Assembly: GCA_947259995.1 (NCBI GenBank)
Contig: CAMYOK010000004.1
Span: forward strand, 1 to 59,018
Length of the DNA stretch: 59,018 nt
Direction of reading: 5' to 3'
Origin: an uncultured Pseudomonadales bacterium
GTDB taxonomy: Bacteria > Pseudomonadota > Gammaproteobacteria > Pseudomonadales > Pseudohongiellaceae
The notes under the pieces were generated by a model. It searched no databases. It was given only the letters and a program-made list of their open reading frames with translations, and was not told where the DNA came from. A program made the translations under genes and the position numbers. Shown here piece after piece: positions 1 to 9,538 of this stretch (position 1 is the first letter of the stretch; each line of letters opens with the position of its first letter).

Positions 1-23
1 ATAAACGCGTAATTCTGATCTAT

Positions 24-178
24 GCCAAATCGCTGGCACTGCACAAGATGAGAGACGAGCCCCTTGTCGCATTCAGGGATAGTCGCGGCCCGGATGGCCG
101 CGTCTAAGTCCCCATGGATGGGTTCACGACGATCCCGGAATGCAGAACCGGCTTGGCTGTCATCGTCAAAAGAACCCA
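24..178 (+). repeat. Dispersed cloverleaf repeat, unit A1 (hybrid arms)
   Basis: This unit is nearly identical to 941-1093 in its centre and right half: an inner GC-rich hairpin (GCGGCC/GGCCGC), a CCCAT/ATGGG palindrome and the GGTTCACGACG motif. Its left arm (48-79) does not pair with its own right arm (133-164). The left arm instead pairs with the right arm of the partial unit at 1141-1173, while the right arm is the same as that of unit A2. A1 is therefore a chimera of two unit types. The function is unknown; it lies just upstream of the secreted-protein gene at 242. Confidence 0.75.
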
Positions 179-241
179 CTATTGAGTTCCGCCAAATTAG
201 TGGTAGCATTTCTTGTAAATCACAGTATTTGGAGCCAAGAA

Positions 242-781
242 ATGAGACTTTCAACATTTATTACCCTCACCTTGTTAGCCTTGTGCGCTTCTAACTTTGC
301 TTATAGCGAAAACCCCGAATACGCATCATCACAACTCACTATTCCTGCCGTGGATGCCGATGGAAAACCCGGATACTTCCAAGATATTGTGATTGCAGCA
401 AGCGACAACAATTTATGGAAATTAGTCGAAGCATACGAAGCCATTCCCATTTCGAAGAACATCATTGAGCAAGTAGAACTCATTAAAACTGATTCAGTGC
501 CTGTCCAAGTATTTTTGAAGATGACAGGCACATTCAACGATGGCTGTGGCGCTGTAGGGCAAGTGAGCCATTCATTGAACGAGAACAAATACAATATAAT
601 TGCATACTACAAACTCAACAAAGCCACAGAGCCTATCGCCTGCACCCAAGCGCTTGTGCCATTTACGTACACAATTCCGCTTCCGGTTTATGGAAACAAA
701 GCCGGTGAGTATCACTACACACTCAATGACGCTTTCAATGGTTCATTTGAGTTAACTGTTGATAATTTGCTACAGGATTAA
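242..781 (+). CDS. Small secreted protein of unknown function
   Basis: The product is 179 aa. I chose the ATG at 242 because it is preceded by GGAG with 7-nt spacing and opens directly into a signal peptide (hydrophobic core of residues 4-17, cleavage probably after FAYS). An upstream in-frame ATG at 140 lies inside repeat A1 and would bury the signal peptide. The mature protein has two cysteines (in NDGCGAVG and IACTQA) that could form a disulfide, and is otherwise rich in beta-prone, aromatic segments. I do not recognise the family. The gene stands alone between direct copies of the cloverleaf repeat, which suggests it may belong to a small rearranged segment. Confidence 0.7.
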   Translation: MRLSTFITLTLLALCASNFAYSENPEYASSQLTIPAVDADGKPGYFQDIVIAASDNNLWKLVEAYEAIPISKNIIEQVELIKTDSVPVQVFLKMTGTFNDGCGAVGQVSHSLNENKYNIIAYYKLNKATEPIACTQALVPFTYTIPLPVYGNKAGEYHYTLNDAFNGSFELTVDNLLQD

Positions 782-800
782 CTAGATCACTTCGTAGCGC

Positions 801-913
801 GAGTGGAGCCACGGTAGAGGCGCTGCGGACACGCCGTGAATACATCCATGTAGGCTTAGCAACCGCCGTCCTGGCGGTTGATAGTCCGCCTCACCTCCAC
901 CGCACCCCCACTC
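801..913 (+). repeat. Dispersed cloverleaf repeat, GTGAATACATCC-type unit
   Basis: The outer arms 801-830 and 884-913 are complementary at about 22 of 30 positions. Inside are the core GACACGCCGTGAATACATCC, a GTAGGCT segment and a perfect 8-bp hairpin (CAACCGCC/GGCGGTTG). The architecture is the same as the units at 22175-22288 and 26728-26833, but with different arm and inner-stem sequence. Confidence 0.65.
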
Positions 914-940
914 TCAGTCAACACGTATTTTGATTCAGAA

Positions 941-1093
941 GCCAAATCGCTGGCAGCATCAGAGATGATAGCCGAGCCGGTTCTGCATTCAGGGATAGTC
1001 GCGGCCCGGACGGCCGCGTCTAAGTCCCCATGGATGGGTTCACGACGGTCCCGGAATGCAGAACCGGCTTGGCTGTCATCGTCAAAAGAACCA
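941..1093 (+). repeat. Dispersed cloverleaf repeat, unit A2
   Basis: The outer arms 964-995 and 1049-1080 pair at about 29 of 32 positions. The centre holds a GCGGCC/GGCCGC hairpin and a CCCAT/ATGGG palindrome followed by GGTTCACGACGG. It is a direct copy of 24-178 over the centre and right arm. Confidence 0.8.
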
Positions 1094-1109
1094 CAACCCA
1101 GATTTCCAC

Positions 1110-1180
1110 ATCTAAACCCCCATCGATGGGTTCACGACGGTCCCAGAATGCGACAAGGGGCTCGGCTCTCATCGTCAACA
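1110..1180 (+). repeat. Partial cloverleaf repeat, unit A3 (right half)
   Basis: Only the central palindrome (CCCCATCGATGGG), the GGTTCACGACGG motif and the right arm (1141-1173) are present. That right arm is the near-perfect complement of the left arm of A1 at 48-79, about 1.1 kb away. Nothing else is recognisable between 1181 and the next gene at 1327. Confidence 0.65.
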
Positions 1181-1326
1181 ATGCCACCACCTACTTTTTA
1201 AGAAGAACCACATCTAGCACATCAACCAACTTTAATTGCATTCCCCACAACAACCCCCCTACAATCTGATAAAGAACCGAGCCAACGACGCTCACCAATC
1301 GCCAACAGAGACTCCACGCGCTTCTT

Positions 1327-2199
1327 ATGACAAGACTGCTAGCCATCTGCCTCACCCTCATCACAATCAGCACTGGCTCTCACGCCGATGTGAATACTGC
1401 TATGCAAAATATGGATGACCCCTCGCACCCCCTCATCCTTATGCGCACCTCGCGCGGTGATATCTATATAGAACTTTTTCCTGAATCTGCGCCTCGCAAC
1501 GTCGCTAATTTTATTGCCCTAGCCGAAGCCCAGGTCACCCTTTTCGATGCCAGTACGGCCCAAGAAGTCATGCCTCACTATTACGACGGCAAAGGCTTTA
1601 ACCGCATACTACGCAATTACCTCGTGCAAGCCGGTGCGCCGCTCAATGAAATGGCCCCAAGGCCCGAATACTTTGTCGACGACGAGATTAACGCCCGCGC
1701 CTTAGGGCTAAATGACAACACTGTCTTTGATGAAACAGGCAAGCTAAACGACTGGCTCAACTTGCAGGGTCGAGAGGATTTTGAAGAGCAAATTCTTGCC
1801 CCCCTGTATGAACGCCTAAATATCGATAGCCCAACGGATGTCGATGTGCGCCAATTTGAGATTCATAGCGCCCTGCAAGACATGAGCCTGCGCCAGGCCT
1901 ACGAAAGCCAAGGCTATCGTTACAATGACCGCTTAACCCCAAGACCGCCCATTCGTGGCAGTGTCGCCATGGCTAGCGCCGGTCCAAACATGAACAGTGC
2001 GCAATTTTTCTTTTTGCTTATCGATGCCCCGTGGCTAGCAGGCAAAGCTACTATTATTGGCGAGATCGTCGAGGGGATGGAGATTGTCGACCGAATCGAC
2101 CAGAGTGCTGTGTTGCGCGGAGAAACCACTGCGCCAACGCCCACCACTGCTACGCTCATTTTCGATGTGCGCCAGGTAAATGCGACACAAAGTCAGTAA
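1327..2199 (+). CDS. Secreted cyclophilin-type peptidyl-prolyl cis-trans isomerase with a large insert
   Basis: The product is 290 aa and should isomerise Xaa-Pro bonds during folding of envelope proteins. An N-terminal signal peptide (about residues 1-20) implies periplasmic location. The cyclophilin halves are visible: LMRTSRGDIYIELFPESAPR with NFIALAE near residues 38-63, GKGFNRIL with YLVQAG, and then RGSVAMASAG, NSAQFFFLL and GEIVEGMEIVDRI near residues 210-265. The catalytic arginine is kept in FNR, where the family usually has FHR. About 100 residues separate the two halves, far more than in PpiA-type enzymes of 165-190 aa, so this is an insertion variant. The RBS is weak. The gene lies 25 bp upstream of a mini membrane protein gene. 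Confidence 0.88.
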   Translation: MTRLLAICLTLITISTGSHADVNTAMQNMDDPSHPLILMRTSRGDIYIELFPESAPRNVANFIALAEAQVTLFDASTAQEVMPHYYDGKGFNRILRNYLVQAGAPLNEMAPRPEYFVDDEINARALGLNDNTVFDETGKLNDWLNLQGREDFEEQILAPLYERLNIDSPTDVDVRQFEIHSALQDMSLRQAYESQGYRYNDRLTPRPPIRGSVAMASAGPNMNSAQFFFLLIDAPWLAGKATIIGEIVEGMEIVDRIDQSAVLRGETTAPTPTTATLIFDVRQVNATQSQ

Positions 2200-2224
2200 C
2201 TAGTTCTGTGTAAGAGGAGGGTTT

Positions 2225-2425
2225 ATGTCTAAAAAATCTAAAAAAGTAAAGGCGACTAGTTTTCTTCCAATGGCAGCGACAGGCGGGTTCTTTATCGGAC
2301 TTGGGCTAGGCGCACTATCGGGTAATGTTCTCATGGCTCTAGCCATTGGCGTTATCGTTGGCTGTGCGATCGGCTATAGCATCGATAAGAAGAATGGCAT
2401 TACTTACGGGCGCCGTTCACACTAA
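2225..2425 (+). CDS. Mini membrane protein with glycine-zipper segments
   Basis: The product is 66 aa, preceded by a strong RBS (AGGAGG). A lysine-rich N-terminus (residues 2-10) is followed by two glycine-rich hydrophobic segments (about 12-32 and 34-51) with small-xxx-small spacing, then a charged tail. This suggests a two-pass inner-membrane protein. I do not recognise a named family. Its 3' end overlaps the 3' end of the convergent dinG-like gene by 26 bp, so the two transcripts are antisense at their ends. Confidence 0.7.
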   Translation: MSKKSKKVKATSFLPMAATGGFFIGLGLGALSGNVLMALAIGVIVGCAIGYSIDKKNGITYGRRSH

Positions 2426-4589
2426 TATCTGCTGGGAAAATCTCGCGCGTATACGGGGGCAACGATGCCATGATCGATGCCCCGTAAAACTTGCTCACGA
2501 TACGTTCATCAAACAGGGTAATACGCCCTGTATCTTTTTCATTACGCAGCAAGCGTCCGGCTGCTTGCACTAATTTAAAAGCGGCCTCTGGCACTGACAA
2601 GGTCATGAAAGGATTGCCGCCCTGGGTTTCGATCCACTGCGCTAGCGTGGCCTCGATTGGGTCATTGGGCACGGCGAATGGAATCTTCGCAATCAAGACA
2701 TGTTCGCAATACTTGCCTGGTAAATCGACGCCCTCGGCAAAACTGGCGAGTCCAAAAATAACACTCGGGTCACCTCGGTCTATGCGTTGTTTGTGAAACT
2801 TCAACAGCTGCGCCTTTTGATAATCATCCTGACACAAGATGATCTCGCGCCACTCTTTATCTAAGCCCTCTAATACTTCCTGCATTTGCCTGCGAGAGCT
2901 AAACAACATCAACGCGCCTTCTTTCTTGTCCAATACTTTCGGCAAGATGTTGATGATCGCCTCTGTGTGCTCGGCGCTTTTACTCGGGTCACAAGGGAGT
3001 TTTGGCACGATAAAGCGGGCTGCATTTGCGTAATCAAATGGGCTCGCAATGCGATGATAAACCGTGCGCTCGGGCAGGCCCGCTCGCATTTTCAATACGT
3101 CAAACTGCCCTAATGCCGACAGGGTCGCCGAAGTCAGTACCGCTCCTGCACACAGGCGCCATAGATTCTCCTGCAAGGTGCTTGCTGCCAGCACAGGGCT
3201 ACAAGACACACTAATATCGGGGCTCCCACCCTGCTCGTTCAGGCTCATCCATCGCGCCCACGGCGCCTGCCCTTTAGAGTCTTGCCTTGAGAAATTTTGC
3301 CACAGCTTTTGTGCCCCCCCTGCTCGCGCATGCATATTGCCGATTTGTGGGAACCAGAACTCTGCTCGTTGCCGTGACTCTAAAGAACGCGCCTCTTCGA
3401 GATTGCTCTTTAGCTCATCGCTGACTTCTTGTAAAAGACTCTCCATGCGCGAGTATTGGGCATTTAGAGCGTCTGCAATCTCGCGCAGGGGTTCTGGCAC
3501 TACGCCAAGGGTAAACGCATGTTGTAAAGCTTGTTCTCGGCCATATTCCGGCTCGGTCTGATCGATGATCTGCTCGCAAAGGGGCCAAATCTCATTCAAG
3601 CGTAGTTCGGCCATGTCTATACACTCGTCAAAGACCGACAGATTACGTTTTAAGGCGCGTGTCTCCTCAAGTACCGTATCGCTGCCTAATTTGCCGAGCG
3701 TTTTGCGCCATTGATCGAGCGCAGCAAGGCTGGCTTTGATGCGAGTAAAGCTTGAGAAGTGGTTATTGCTCTTCAATGGCAGGTGATGCGCCTCGTCAAA
3801 GATATAGATAGTGTCCTCTGGTGCGGGCAAGATTACTCCACCGCCCAATGCCAAGTCGGCTAATACCAAATCATGATTGGCGACTACACAGTCTGCTTTT
3901 TGCACTTCTTCGCGAGCTTGATAAAAGCAGCAGTTACTGAAGTTAGAGCATTTTTGCCCTACGCACTGGCCATTATCAACTGTGACCGGCAACCATTCTT
4001 GGTCGGTCAGCAAATTATCCCAGTCGTCTCTATCGCCTTGCCAATCGCCAGAATTGATTTTTCGAAACATCTGCTCATACATAGCCAATGAATGAGCGTT
4101 AGGCGCACTGATCACATCCCCATAGAGATCGGCCATTGCGTTGAGGCTGTCATTACCGCGCAAGAGCATGTCAAGTTTTGATAAACAGAGATATCGCCCA
4201 CGCCCCTTGGCGAGCGTAAAGCTAAACTCTAAGTCACTATGCCGCTTGATATCTGGCAAGTCTTTCAGTGTGACTTGCTCCTGCAAGGCCACTGTGGCGG
4301 TGGCGAGCACCACTGTCTTTTTTAAATGCTTTGCTACCGGTAAAGCACCCAGGACATAAGCCATGGTTTTACCCGTGCCCGTCCCAGCCTCTATGACACA
4401 TATCGGCCCTTCTTGGTGCGCGCCCGCCTCTTCATCGCCCCCCGTTAAACTGAGGGCTTCTATTTCCCCCAAGCTCTTGGCGATCTCAGCGATCATTAGG
4501 CGTTGCCCATAGCGAGGAGTGAGCGATTTGCTCTCTAATATCTGCCGATAGGCATTTTGGATGGTCTTTTTGACTTCATCAGGAAGCAT
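2400..4589 (-). CDS. dinG: DinG-type ATP-dependent DNA helicase (XPD-like, 4Fe-4S)
   Basis: The product is 729 aa, close to the usual DinG length. Superfamily 2 helicase motifs appear in order: Walker A GTGTGKT at residues 69-75, the iron-sulfur cysteines (RYLCLSKLD, then CVGQKCSNFSNCC), NHDLVLADL, the DEAH box (IFDEAHHL), and motif VI in the C-terminal half (QAAGRLLRNEKDTG). The family unwinds 5'-3' and resolves R-loops and damaged-replication structures in the cytoplasm. It is divergent from the DUF349 gene at 4843 and convergent with the mini membrane protein gene. Confidence 0.93.
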   Translation of the reverse strand: MLPDEVKKTIQNAYRQILESKSLTPRYGQRLMIAEIAKSLGEIEALSLTGGDEEAGAHQEGPICVIEAGTGTGKTMAYVLGALPVAKHLKKTVVLATATVALQEQVTLKDLPDIKRHSDLEFSFTLAKGRGRYLCLSKLDMLLRGNDSLNAMADLYGDVISAPNAHSLAMYEQMFRKINSGDWQGDRDDWDNLLTDQEWLPVTVDNGQCVGQKCSNFSNCCFYQAREEVQKADCVVANHDLVLADLALGGGVILPAPEDTIYIFDEAHHLPLKSNNHFSSFTRIKASLAALDQWRKTLGKLGSDTVLEETRALKRNLSVFDECIDMAELRLNEIWPLCEQIIDQTEPEYGREQALQHAFTLGVVPEPLREIADALNAQYSRMESLLQEVSDELKSNLEEARSLESRQRAEFWFPQIGNMHARAGGAQKLWQNFSRQDSKGQAPWARWMSLNEQGGSPDISVSCSPVLAASTLQENLWRLCAGAVLTSATLSALGQFDVLKMRAGLPERTVYHRIASPFDYANAARFIVPKLPCDPSKSAEHTEAIINILPKVLDKKEGALMLFSSRRQMQEVLEGLDKEWREIILCQDDYQKAQLLKFHKQRIDRGDPSVIFGLASFAEGVDLPGKYCEHVLIAKIPFAVPNDPIEATLAQWIETQGGNPFMTLSVPEAAFKLVQAAGRLLRNEKDTGRITLFDERIVSKFYGASIMASLPPYTREIFPADISVNGARK

Positions 4590-4728
4590 AAGTGAAATAA
4601 TCGACTACATTGGGAGGGTTAAAGACGAAACTCAGCCCTGCGAGTATAGCACTCTGGGCGCTTTTGGCACTGTGAAAGCAATACAGGACGATAAACACAC
4701 TGATTGCTATCAGGGCCGAAAAAACATC

Positions 4729-4737
4729 TGCTAGAAT
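4729..4737 (+). promoter_or_regulatory. Extended -10 promoter upstream of the DUF349 gene
   Basis: TGCTAGAAT is an extended -10 (TGn plus TAGAAT) in the spacer between the divergent genes. No good -35 is present at 17-bp spacing, which is typical of extended -10 promoters. The leader to the start codon would be about 100 nt. Confidence 0.4.
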
Positions 4738-4842
4738 GTCGACTCTTCTGTCGGCCAGGGGCCAAGGCTCAAAGCAAACGCAGTACTCATCCGCTAAACT
4801 CGCGGTACATCTGTCACCAGCACCCTAGAGAACAGCACCACA

Positions 4843-7758
4843 ATGATTTTTCAGACGTTTCTACAAAGTAAAAAATGGCAACATAAAGATCCCAGTGTCC
4901 GCCTTGAAGCTGTAACTGAACTGAATCAGGCACTTGACCCTCATGAGGACGAGGCAAGTGAGGCGAGCAAGATACTGGCTGACATGGCACAAAACGATAC
5001 AGATCAAGCCGTTAGGCTAGCTGCCATTACCCATATACGCACTACCGACATTCTCGATGCCTTGCAAAAAGATGAAGTAGAAGAGATTCGTAATGCAGCA
5101 CTTATGCAGTATTGCCGAGTTGTCTCAGGCTCAGCGGCAAGCGAATTAGACAGCGCTGCCCGGCTTGCTTTGATGGAAGCTATCGACGATCGCCAGATAT
5201 TGCTGGCCGTGATACATGACTGTGGCTGCGACGAGGTAGGCCTAGCGAGTTTGAAACGCCTACAAGAACAATTCTCAATAGAGTCAGACACTTTATTGGA
5301 GGTTGCGGCCCATTCTAATAATCATACGGTTCGCCATGCGGCGGCAGTGCAGATCGAATCGCCCGAGCAATTAGAGCAACTCAGTACTCTCGTGCGCCAA
5401 AAAGACAAAACCGTGCTGAAAATCTGCAAAGAAAAACTACAAGCCATCCATAATAAAGAGGCCAAACTATCGGCAGATAAAGCGCTAGCCAGCAAAATCT
5501 GTGAAGACATCGAATCTTTAGCGCATAAAGTGATTGGCGCTCTAAGCCAAGCGCAATACGAATACAAGCTTAGCCAATTCGATGATGTAAAAGCGGTTGC
5601 CGATGCAGACTTGCTGCAACGCTTTAGCCAAGCCAGTACAAGCCTGGAAGAAAAACTCTTGGCTCATGCACAAGAAGAACAGGCAAAGGCTCTGCAAGCA
5701 AAACACTTTCAAGACCTCGCTGCCGCTTGTAATGCCTCGCAAACCGCATTACTAGAGCTTAGCGCCCCCATCAATGCAGAGCAGATCGCTCAACTTGAGC
5801 TACAACACCATTCCTTGATCGCCTTGCGCGCTGAGAATCAAACCAGTGCCGAAGACGCCGATTCCTTACTCGCGCAGGCCAAGTCTCTAATAGAGCAACT
5901 GTCGCTAAACATTCGCGCTTTCAACGCATTAGAGGCCAAACAAGACGACCTCCAAGATGCTTTCGTCACTTTGAAAAAATTGACGGCTAAAAATACCGCA
6001 GGCATTAAGAAATTCACCACGCGCTTTGAAAAGCTATTTCAGAAACAAGCATGGCCTGAATCGCTACCCCCTAGTGAGTTGTTTACACAGTGCCTAGAAA
6101 TGGAAAGCTTATTGATTAGTCTGCAAGAGAGAAACAATCTTTACCTCGAAAAACTGCACAAAGATTCGCTGACCAATATTGCCGCTATGGAACAACACAT
6201 AGAGCAAGGCCAAGTCAACGAAGCACAACGCCTTTGGGACAAAGTGCAAGGGGCCATCAAGAATGCAGATGATTCTCTAAAGAAAAAACTGCACGATTTA
6301 TTGATTCCGTTCAAACCGCGCATTAGTGAACTGATCGACTGGAAGAACTTTGCGGCAGCCGAGAAGAAAAAGGAATTGATCACCCAGATGCAGGCGCTTA
6401 TCGAGAGCAAAATGCATGCAGGCGACAAAGCTAAACGCATTAAAGCCTTGCAAGAGGAATGGAAAAGCCTCGGCCACTCAGTTCTCAATGACAGTCTTTG
6501 GGCGCAATTTAACGAAGCCGCTCGTAAGGCATTCGAACCTTGTAAAGAGTATTTCAAAGAGCGCAAAACCAAGCTGCAGAGCAATCTTGCCGAGCGCAAT
6601 AAAATTTGCGAAGCCTTGGAAGCTTTGGTTCCAAGCTTAGACGAAGAAACAGTCAACATCAGCAATCTTAATAAGATTGAAAACAAAGCAATTGCCGATT
6701 GGAAAATTTACGCTCCCGTTGAACAAGCCAAGATTAAGAAGCTGCAAAAACGCTTCAACACGGTGTTAAGTGACATCCGCCAATTCAAACGCAAAGTCTT
6801 GCAAAACAATGCGACGCGAAAACTAGATTTAATCGACAAAGCGGAAAAACTAGACCAGTTAGAGAACGTCCCAGAAGCCTTGAGTGAAGCCAAACGCTTG
6901 CAAGCCGAGTGGAAAAACATTGGACCTTCACCGTTCAAAGATGATCGCAATCACTGGAATGCTTTTCGAGCCGCCTGCGATAAACTCTTTAATAAGCGCA
7001 AGAATGACGCGCCGGTAAAATCGGAACGCGGCGGCGCTAGAAGCAGCTCTCCTGCAGCGGCTGCGGTGAAGGGAGTGCTCAGTAAAATCAGCGATCTTCT
7101 GCGTTCAAGCACTGAGGAGCTGGTGCATTCGCGCGGCGAGTTCAAAGCCCTTGAGGCCTCGTTCTATGAGCAGCTCACAGCGGATCTAAAACACGAAAAA
7201 CGCGCACTGCAAGAACAGTTTAATAAGCTTCAACGCCAATACGAGAGTAAGTTGAAAGCCGCGCCTGACAAGAAGAGCTTGCAGTTGATTGGACAAGTGA
7301 AGAACAAAGCCGATTTCCTCGAGTCGCTTGAGAAAGATGTGTTTGCAGGCAAAGAGGTTGCTTCAGACGCAGACTATTTAAGCGAGCAGTGGCAAGCCTT
7401 AGGCCGAGTCTCCGATCTCAAACAGGAACAAGCATTAGAACAACGCTTCCAAGCACTCTATCGTGGTGTTGATAAAGCTCTGCTTAAACGCCAAGCCAAA
7501 GACAACGAAGAGAAAGCCCGCGAACTTTGTATTAGCGCCGAGATTCTCGCCGAAATCGACACTCCAGCAGGCGACAAAGCTTTGCGTATGCAGGTGCAAC
7601 TCAAACAATTGAAAAATAGTTTTGGCAGCCGCGACAGCAAGAGCCCAGCGCAACAAGTCAGTGAATTAGAAGTACAGATGCTATGCCTCGGTCCGCTAGA
7701 ACCTGCAACGCGTAAAAGTTGCGAACAGCGCATTGAGAAAGCACGCAAGACACTGTAA
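4843..7758 (+). CDS. Large DUF349 coiled-coil protein
   Basis: The product is 971 aa. The N-terminal part (about 1-200) looks like HEAT-type helical repeats ([33 protein letters not shown]). The rest is almost entirely charged alpha-helix and coiled coil containing several DUF349 units, marked by paired tryptophan motifs such as [23 protein letters not shown] and LSEQWQALG. There is no signal peptide, so it should be cytoplasmic. Proteins of this architecture are widespread in Gammaproteobacteria, but their molecular role is not established. It is followed by aroA after 16 bp, so the two are probably cotranscribed. Confidence 0.85.
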   Translation: MIFQTFLQSKKWQHKDPSVRLEAVTELNQALDPHEDEASEASKILADMAQNDTDQAVRLAAITHIRTTDILDALQKDEVEEIRNAALMQYCRVVSGSAASELDSAARLALMEAIDDRQILLAVIHDCGCDEVGLASLKRLQEQFSIESDTLLEVAAHSNNHTVRHAAAVQIESPEQLEQLSTLVRQKDKTVLKICKEKLQAIHNKEAKLSADKALASKICEDIESLAHKVIGALSQAQYEYKLSQFDDVKAVADADLLQRFSQASTSLEEKLLAHAQEEQAKALQAKHFQDLAAACNASQTALLELSAPINAEQIAQLELQHHSLIALRAENQTSAEDADSLLAQAKSLIEQLSLNIRAFNALEAKQDDLQDAFVTLKKLTAKNTAGIKKFTTRFEKLFQKQAWPESLPPSELFTQCLEMESLLISLQERNNLYLEKLHKDSLTNIAAMEQHIEQGQVNEAQRLWDKVQGAIKNADDSLKKKLHDLLIPFKPRISELIDWKNFAAAEKKKELITQMQALIESKMHAGDKAKRIKALQEEWKSLGHSVLNDSLWAQFNEAARKAFEPCKEYFKERKTKLQSNLAERNKICEALEALVPSLDEETVNISNLNKIENKAIADWKIYAPVEQAKIKKLQKRFNTVLSDIRQFKRKVLQNNATRKLDLIDKAEKLDQLENVPEALSEAKRLQAEWKNIGPSPFKDDRNHWNAFRAACDKLFNKRKNDAPVKSERGGARSSSPAAAAVKGVLSKISDLLRSSTEELVHSRGEFKALEASFYEQLTADLKHEKRALQEQFNKLQRQYESKLKAAPDKKSLQLIGQVKNKADFLESLEKDVFAGKEVASDADYLSEQWQALGRVSDLKQEQALEQRFQALYRGVDKALLKRQAKDNEEKARELCISAEILAEIDTPAGDKALRMQVQLKQLKNSFGSRDSKSPAQQVSELEVQMLCLGPLEPATRKSCEQRIEKARKTL

Positions 7759-7774
7759 TAGGATCCAAGTAAAT

Positions 7775-9061
7775 ATGGACAGTTTAACTTTACCGCCCCT
7801 GCGCACCATTGCAGGGGAAGTAACCCTGCCGGGATCCAAGAGTCTCTCTAATCGCATATTACTGCTTGCCGCTGTGGCCAGTGGGACGACCCGTATCAGC
7901 AATCTGCTTGATAGTGATGATGTCCGGCATATGCTCAATGCCTTGCAGCAATTAGACGTTGGCATCGAACTCAATGAGGCACGCACTCAATGCGTAGTGA
8001 GCGGCCGAGCCGGCACGCTTGATCACCCTGAAGCCCTAACACTCTTTCTTGGTAATGCTGGCACGGCTATGCGACCTTTGTGTGCCATGCTCTGCGCAGG
8101 TCACGGCGAGTTCACCCTCACGGGAGAACCGCGAATGGCAGAGCGCCCTATCGGCGATCTTGTGGAAACCTTAGCCGCCTGTGGCGCGAATATTGACTAC
8201 CTCGGCAAAGACGCTTACCCACCACTTAAAGTACGCGCAGCTGGCCTTAACGGCGGCACAGTGCATATCAAAGGCAACATCTCTAGCCAATTTCTTACGG
8301 CCATGTTGATGGCGGCGCCATTTTGTCGCTCTGATCTTGAAATCATTGTAGACGGCGAACTCGTCTCAAAACCTTATATCCTCATTACGCTCGATGTCAT
8401 GGCACGCTTTGGCGTTACCGTTGAGAACCATGACTATCAACGCTTCACCATTCGCGCCGGCCAGCACTATGTCTCACCAGGGGAGATTATGGTTGAAGGC
8501 GATGCATCATCAGCCTCGTACTTTCTTGCGGCCGCAGCGATCGCTGGTGGCACAGTGCGTGTGCACGGCAGCGGTACAAGCAGCGTGCAAGGCGATGCAC
8601 GATTCGCAGAAGTGCTCGAACAGATGGGTGCAAAAGTACAATGGGGAGACACCTGGATTGAAGTCACGCGGGGCACCTTAAAAGGTGTCGATGTGGATTT
8701 GAATCATATACCCGACGCCGCCATGACTATTGCCACCACCGCGCTTTTCGCCAAAGGGCCGACAGCGATCCGCAATATCTACAACTGGCGCGTTAAAGAA
8801 ACCGATCGATTGAGTGCGATGAGCACAGAACTGCGTAAGCTTGGAGCCACTGTCGAAGAAGGCGATGATTACATCGTGATCACACCACCGCAGCATATAC
8901 AAGCTGCCGCCATCGATACCTATGACGACCATCGTATGGCCATGTGTTTCTCACTAGCCGCCTTTGGAGACAGCCCTATCACCATTAATGATCCTGGCTG
9001 CACAGCTAAGACCTTTCCTAGCTATTTCACACTATTTGAGAGGCTGACGACGGCAAAATAA
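7775..9061 (+). CDS. aroA: 3-phosphoshikimate 1-carboxyvinyltransferase (EPSP synthase)
   Basis: The product is 428 aa, matching the E. coli enzyme (427). It joins phosphoenolpyruvate to shikimate 3-phosphate in aromatic amino-acid synthesis. Seen: [15 protein letters not shown] near residue 21, [11 protein letters not shown] near residue 91 (class I signature), SSQFLTAML, the KETDRLSAM region and [13 protein letters not shown] near the C-terminus. I chose the ATG at 7775 over an in-frame ATG at 7733 because the latter overlaps the upstream gene and adds 14 residues absent from the family. The downstream bidirectional terminator at 9225 lies beyond an antisense tRNA gene. Confidence 0.96.
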   Translation: MDSLTLPPLRTIAGEVTLPGSKSLSNRILLLAAVASGTTRISNLLDSDDVRHMLNALQQLDVGIELNEARTQCVVSGRAGTLDHPEALTLFLGNAGTAMRPLCAMLCAGHGEFTLTGEPRMAERPIGDLVETLAACGANIDYLGKDAYPPLKVRAAGLNGGTVHIKGNISSQFLTAMLMAAPFCRSDLEIIVDGELVSKPYILITLDVMARFGVTVENHDYQRFTIRAGQHYVSPGEIMVEGDASSASYFLAAAAIAGGTVRVHGSGTSSVQGDARFAEVLEQMGAKVQWGDTWIEVTRGTLKGVDVDLNHIPDAAMTIATTALFAKGPTAIRNIYNWRVKETDRLSAMSTELRKLGATVEEGDDYIVITPPQHIQAAAIDTYDDHRMAMCFSLAAFGDSPITINDPGCTAKTFPSYFTLFERLTTAK

Positions 9062-9075
9062 GCCGTGGAGGAGAT

Positions 9076-9149
9076 TGGAGCGGGTGATGGGAATCGGACC
9101 CACGTCTAAAGCTTGGGAAGCTCTCGTTCTACCATTGAACTACACCCGC
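9076..9149 (-). tRNA. tRNA-Gly (anticodon CCC)
   Basis: On the minus strand the gene reads GCGGGTGTAGTTCAATGGTA at its start and ends with an encoded CCA. It has a 7-bp acceptor stem, the anticodon loop TTCCCAA with anticodon CCC, and a T-loop of the form GTTCGATTCC-like (GTCCGATTCC). Length is 74 nt including CCA. It closely resembles E. coli tRNA-Gly(CCC). It sits antisense, immediately after aroA. Confidence 0.95.
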
Positions 9150-9224
9150 AAGGTGTGAGGCGTCTAACCGCTGCGGATAATAGTCTATATTCGCCTCATA
9201 TTCCTAGTAAGTTCGTTAATTCAC

Positions 9225-9258
9225 GCATAAAAAGTCCCGCTAGCGGGGCTTTTTATGC
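9225..9258. terminator. Bidirectional rho-independent terminator
   Basis: A near-perfect palindrome: GCATAAAAAG followed by a GC-rich stem (CCCGC/GCGGG) and CTTTTTATGC. A-tracts and T-tracts on both sides allow it to work in both directions. It can end transcripts that read through from aroA. Confidence 0.85.
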
Positions 9259-9538
9259 CTATTGCTACAACGGTTATACTATTTACGTGGCTAAGACAAT
9301 GCGATTTACCGGCTCAGCCGTCCATCTGAGCAGCCGCGATTGGCGCTTCTTCGCTAATCACCCGCACGTTGCTGGTTAATGGCATGCTCTACCAATGGTC
9401 AAATGGAGAGCAAATAACTGTTTTTATGGGTTAATTCAAACTTCACTTTAAGCATTGCCGGGTTTTTATCCAAACATTCTCCTAACACCCCCTCTTTGCC
9501 ATTTTTAGGTAACGAGGATATGAGCAGTAATGTGAGCT
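9259..9538. other. Intergenic stretch with no recognised gene
   Basis: Together with 9150-9224 this forms a gap of nearly 390 bases holding the terminator and the presumed tRNA promoter region. No open frame here has a convincing start, RBS or recognisable product. Confidence 0.5.

Noticed and set aside
878..1269. Overlapping open frames of 79-107 codons
   Set aside because: They run through repeat units A2 and A3; their peptides are translated repeat sequence with no RBS.
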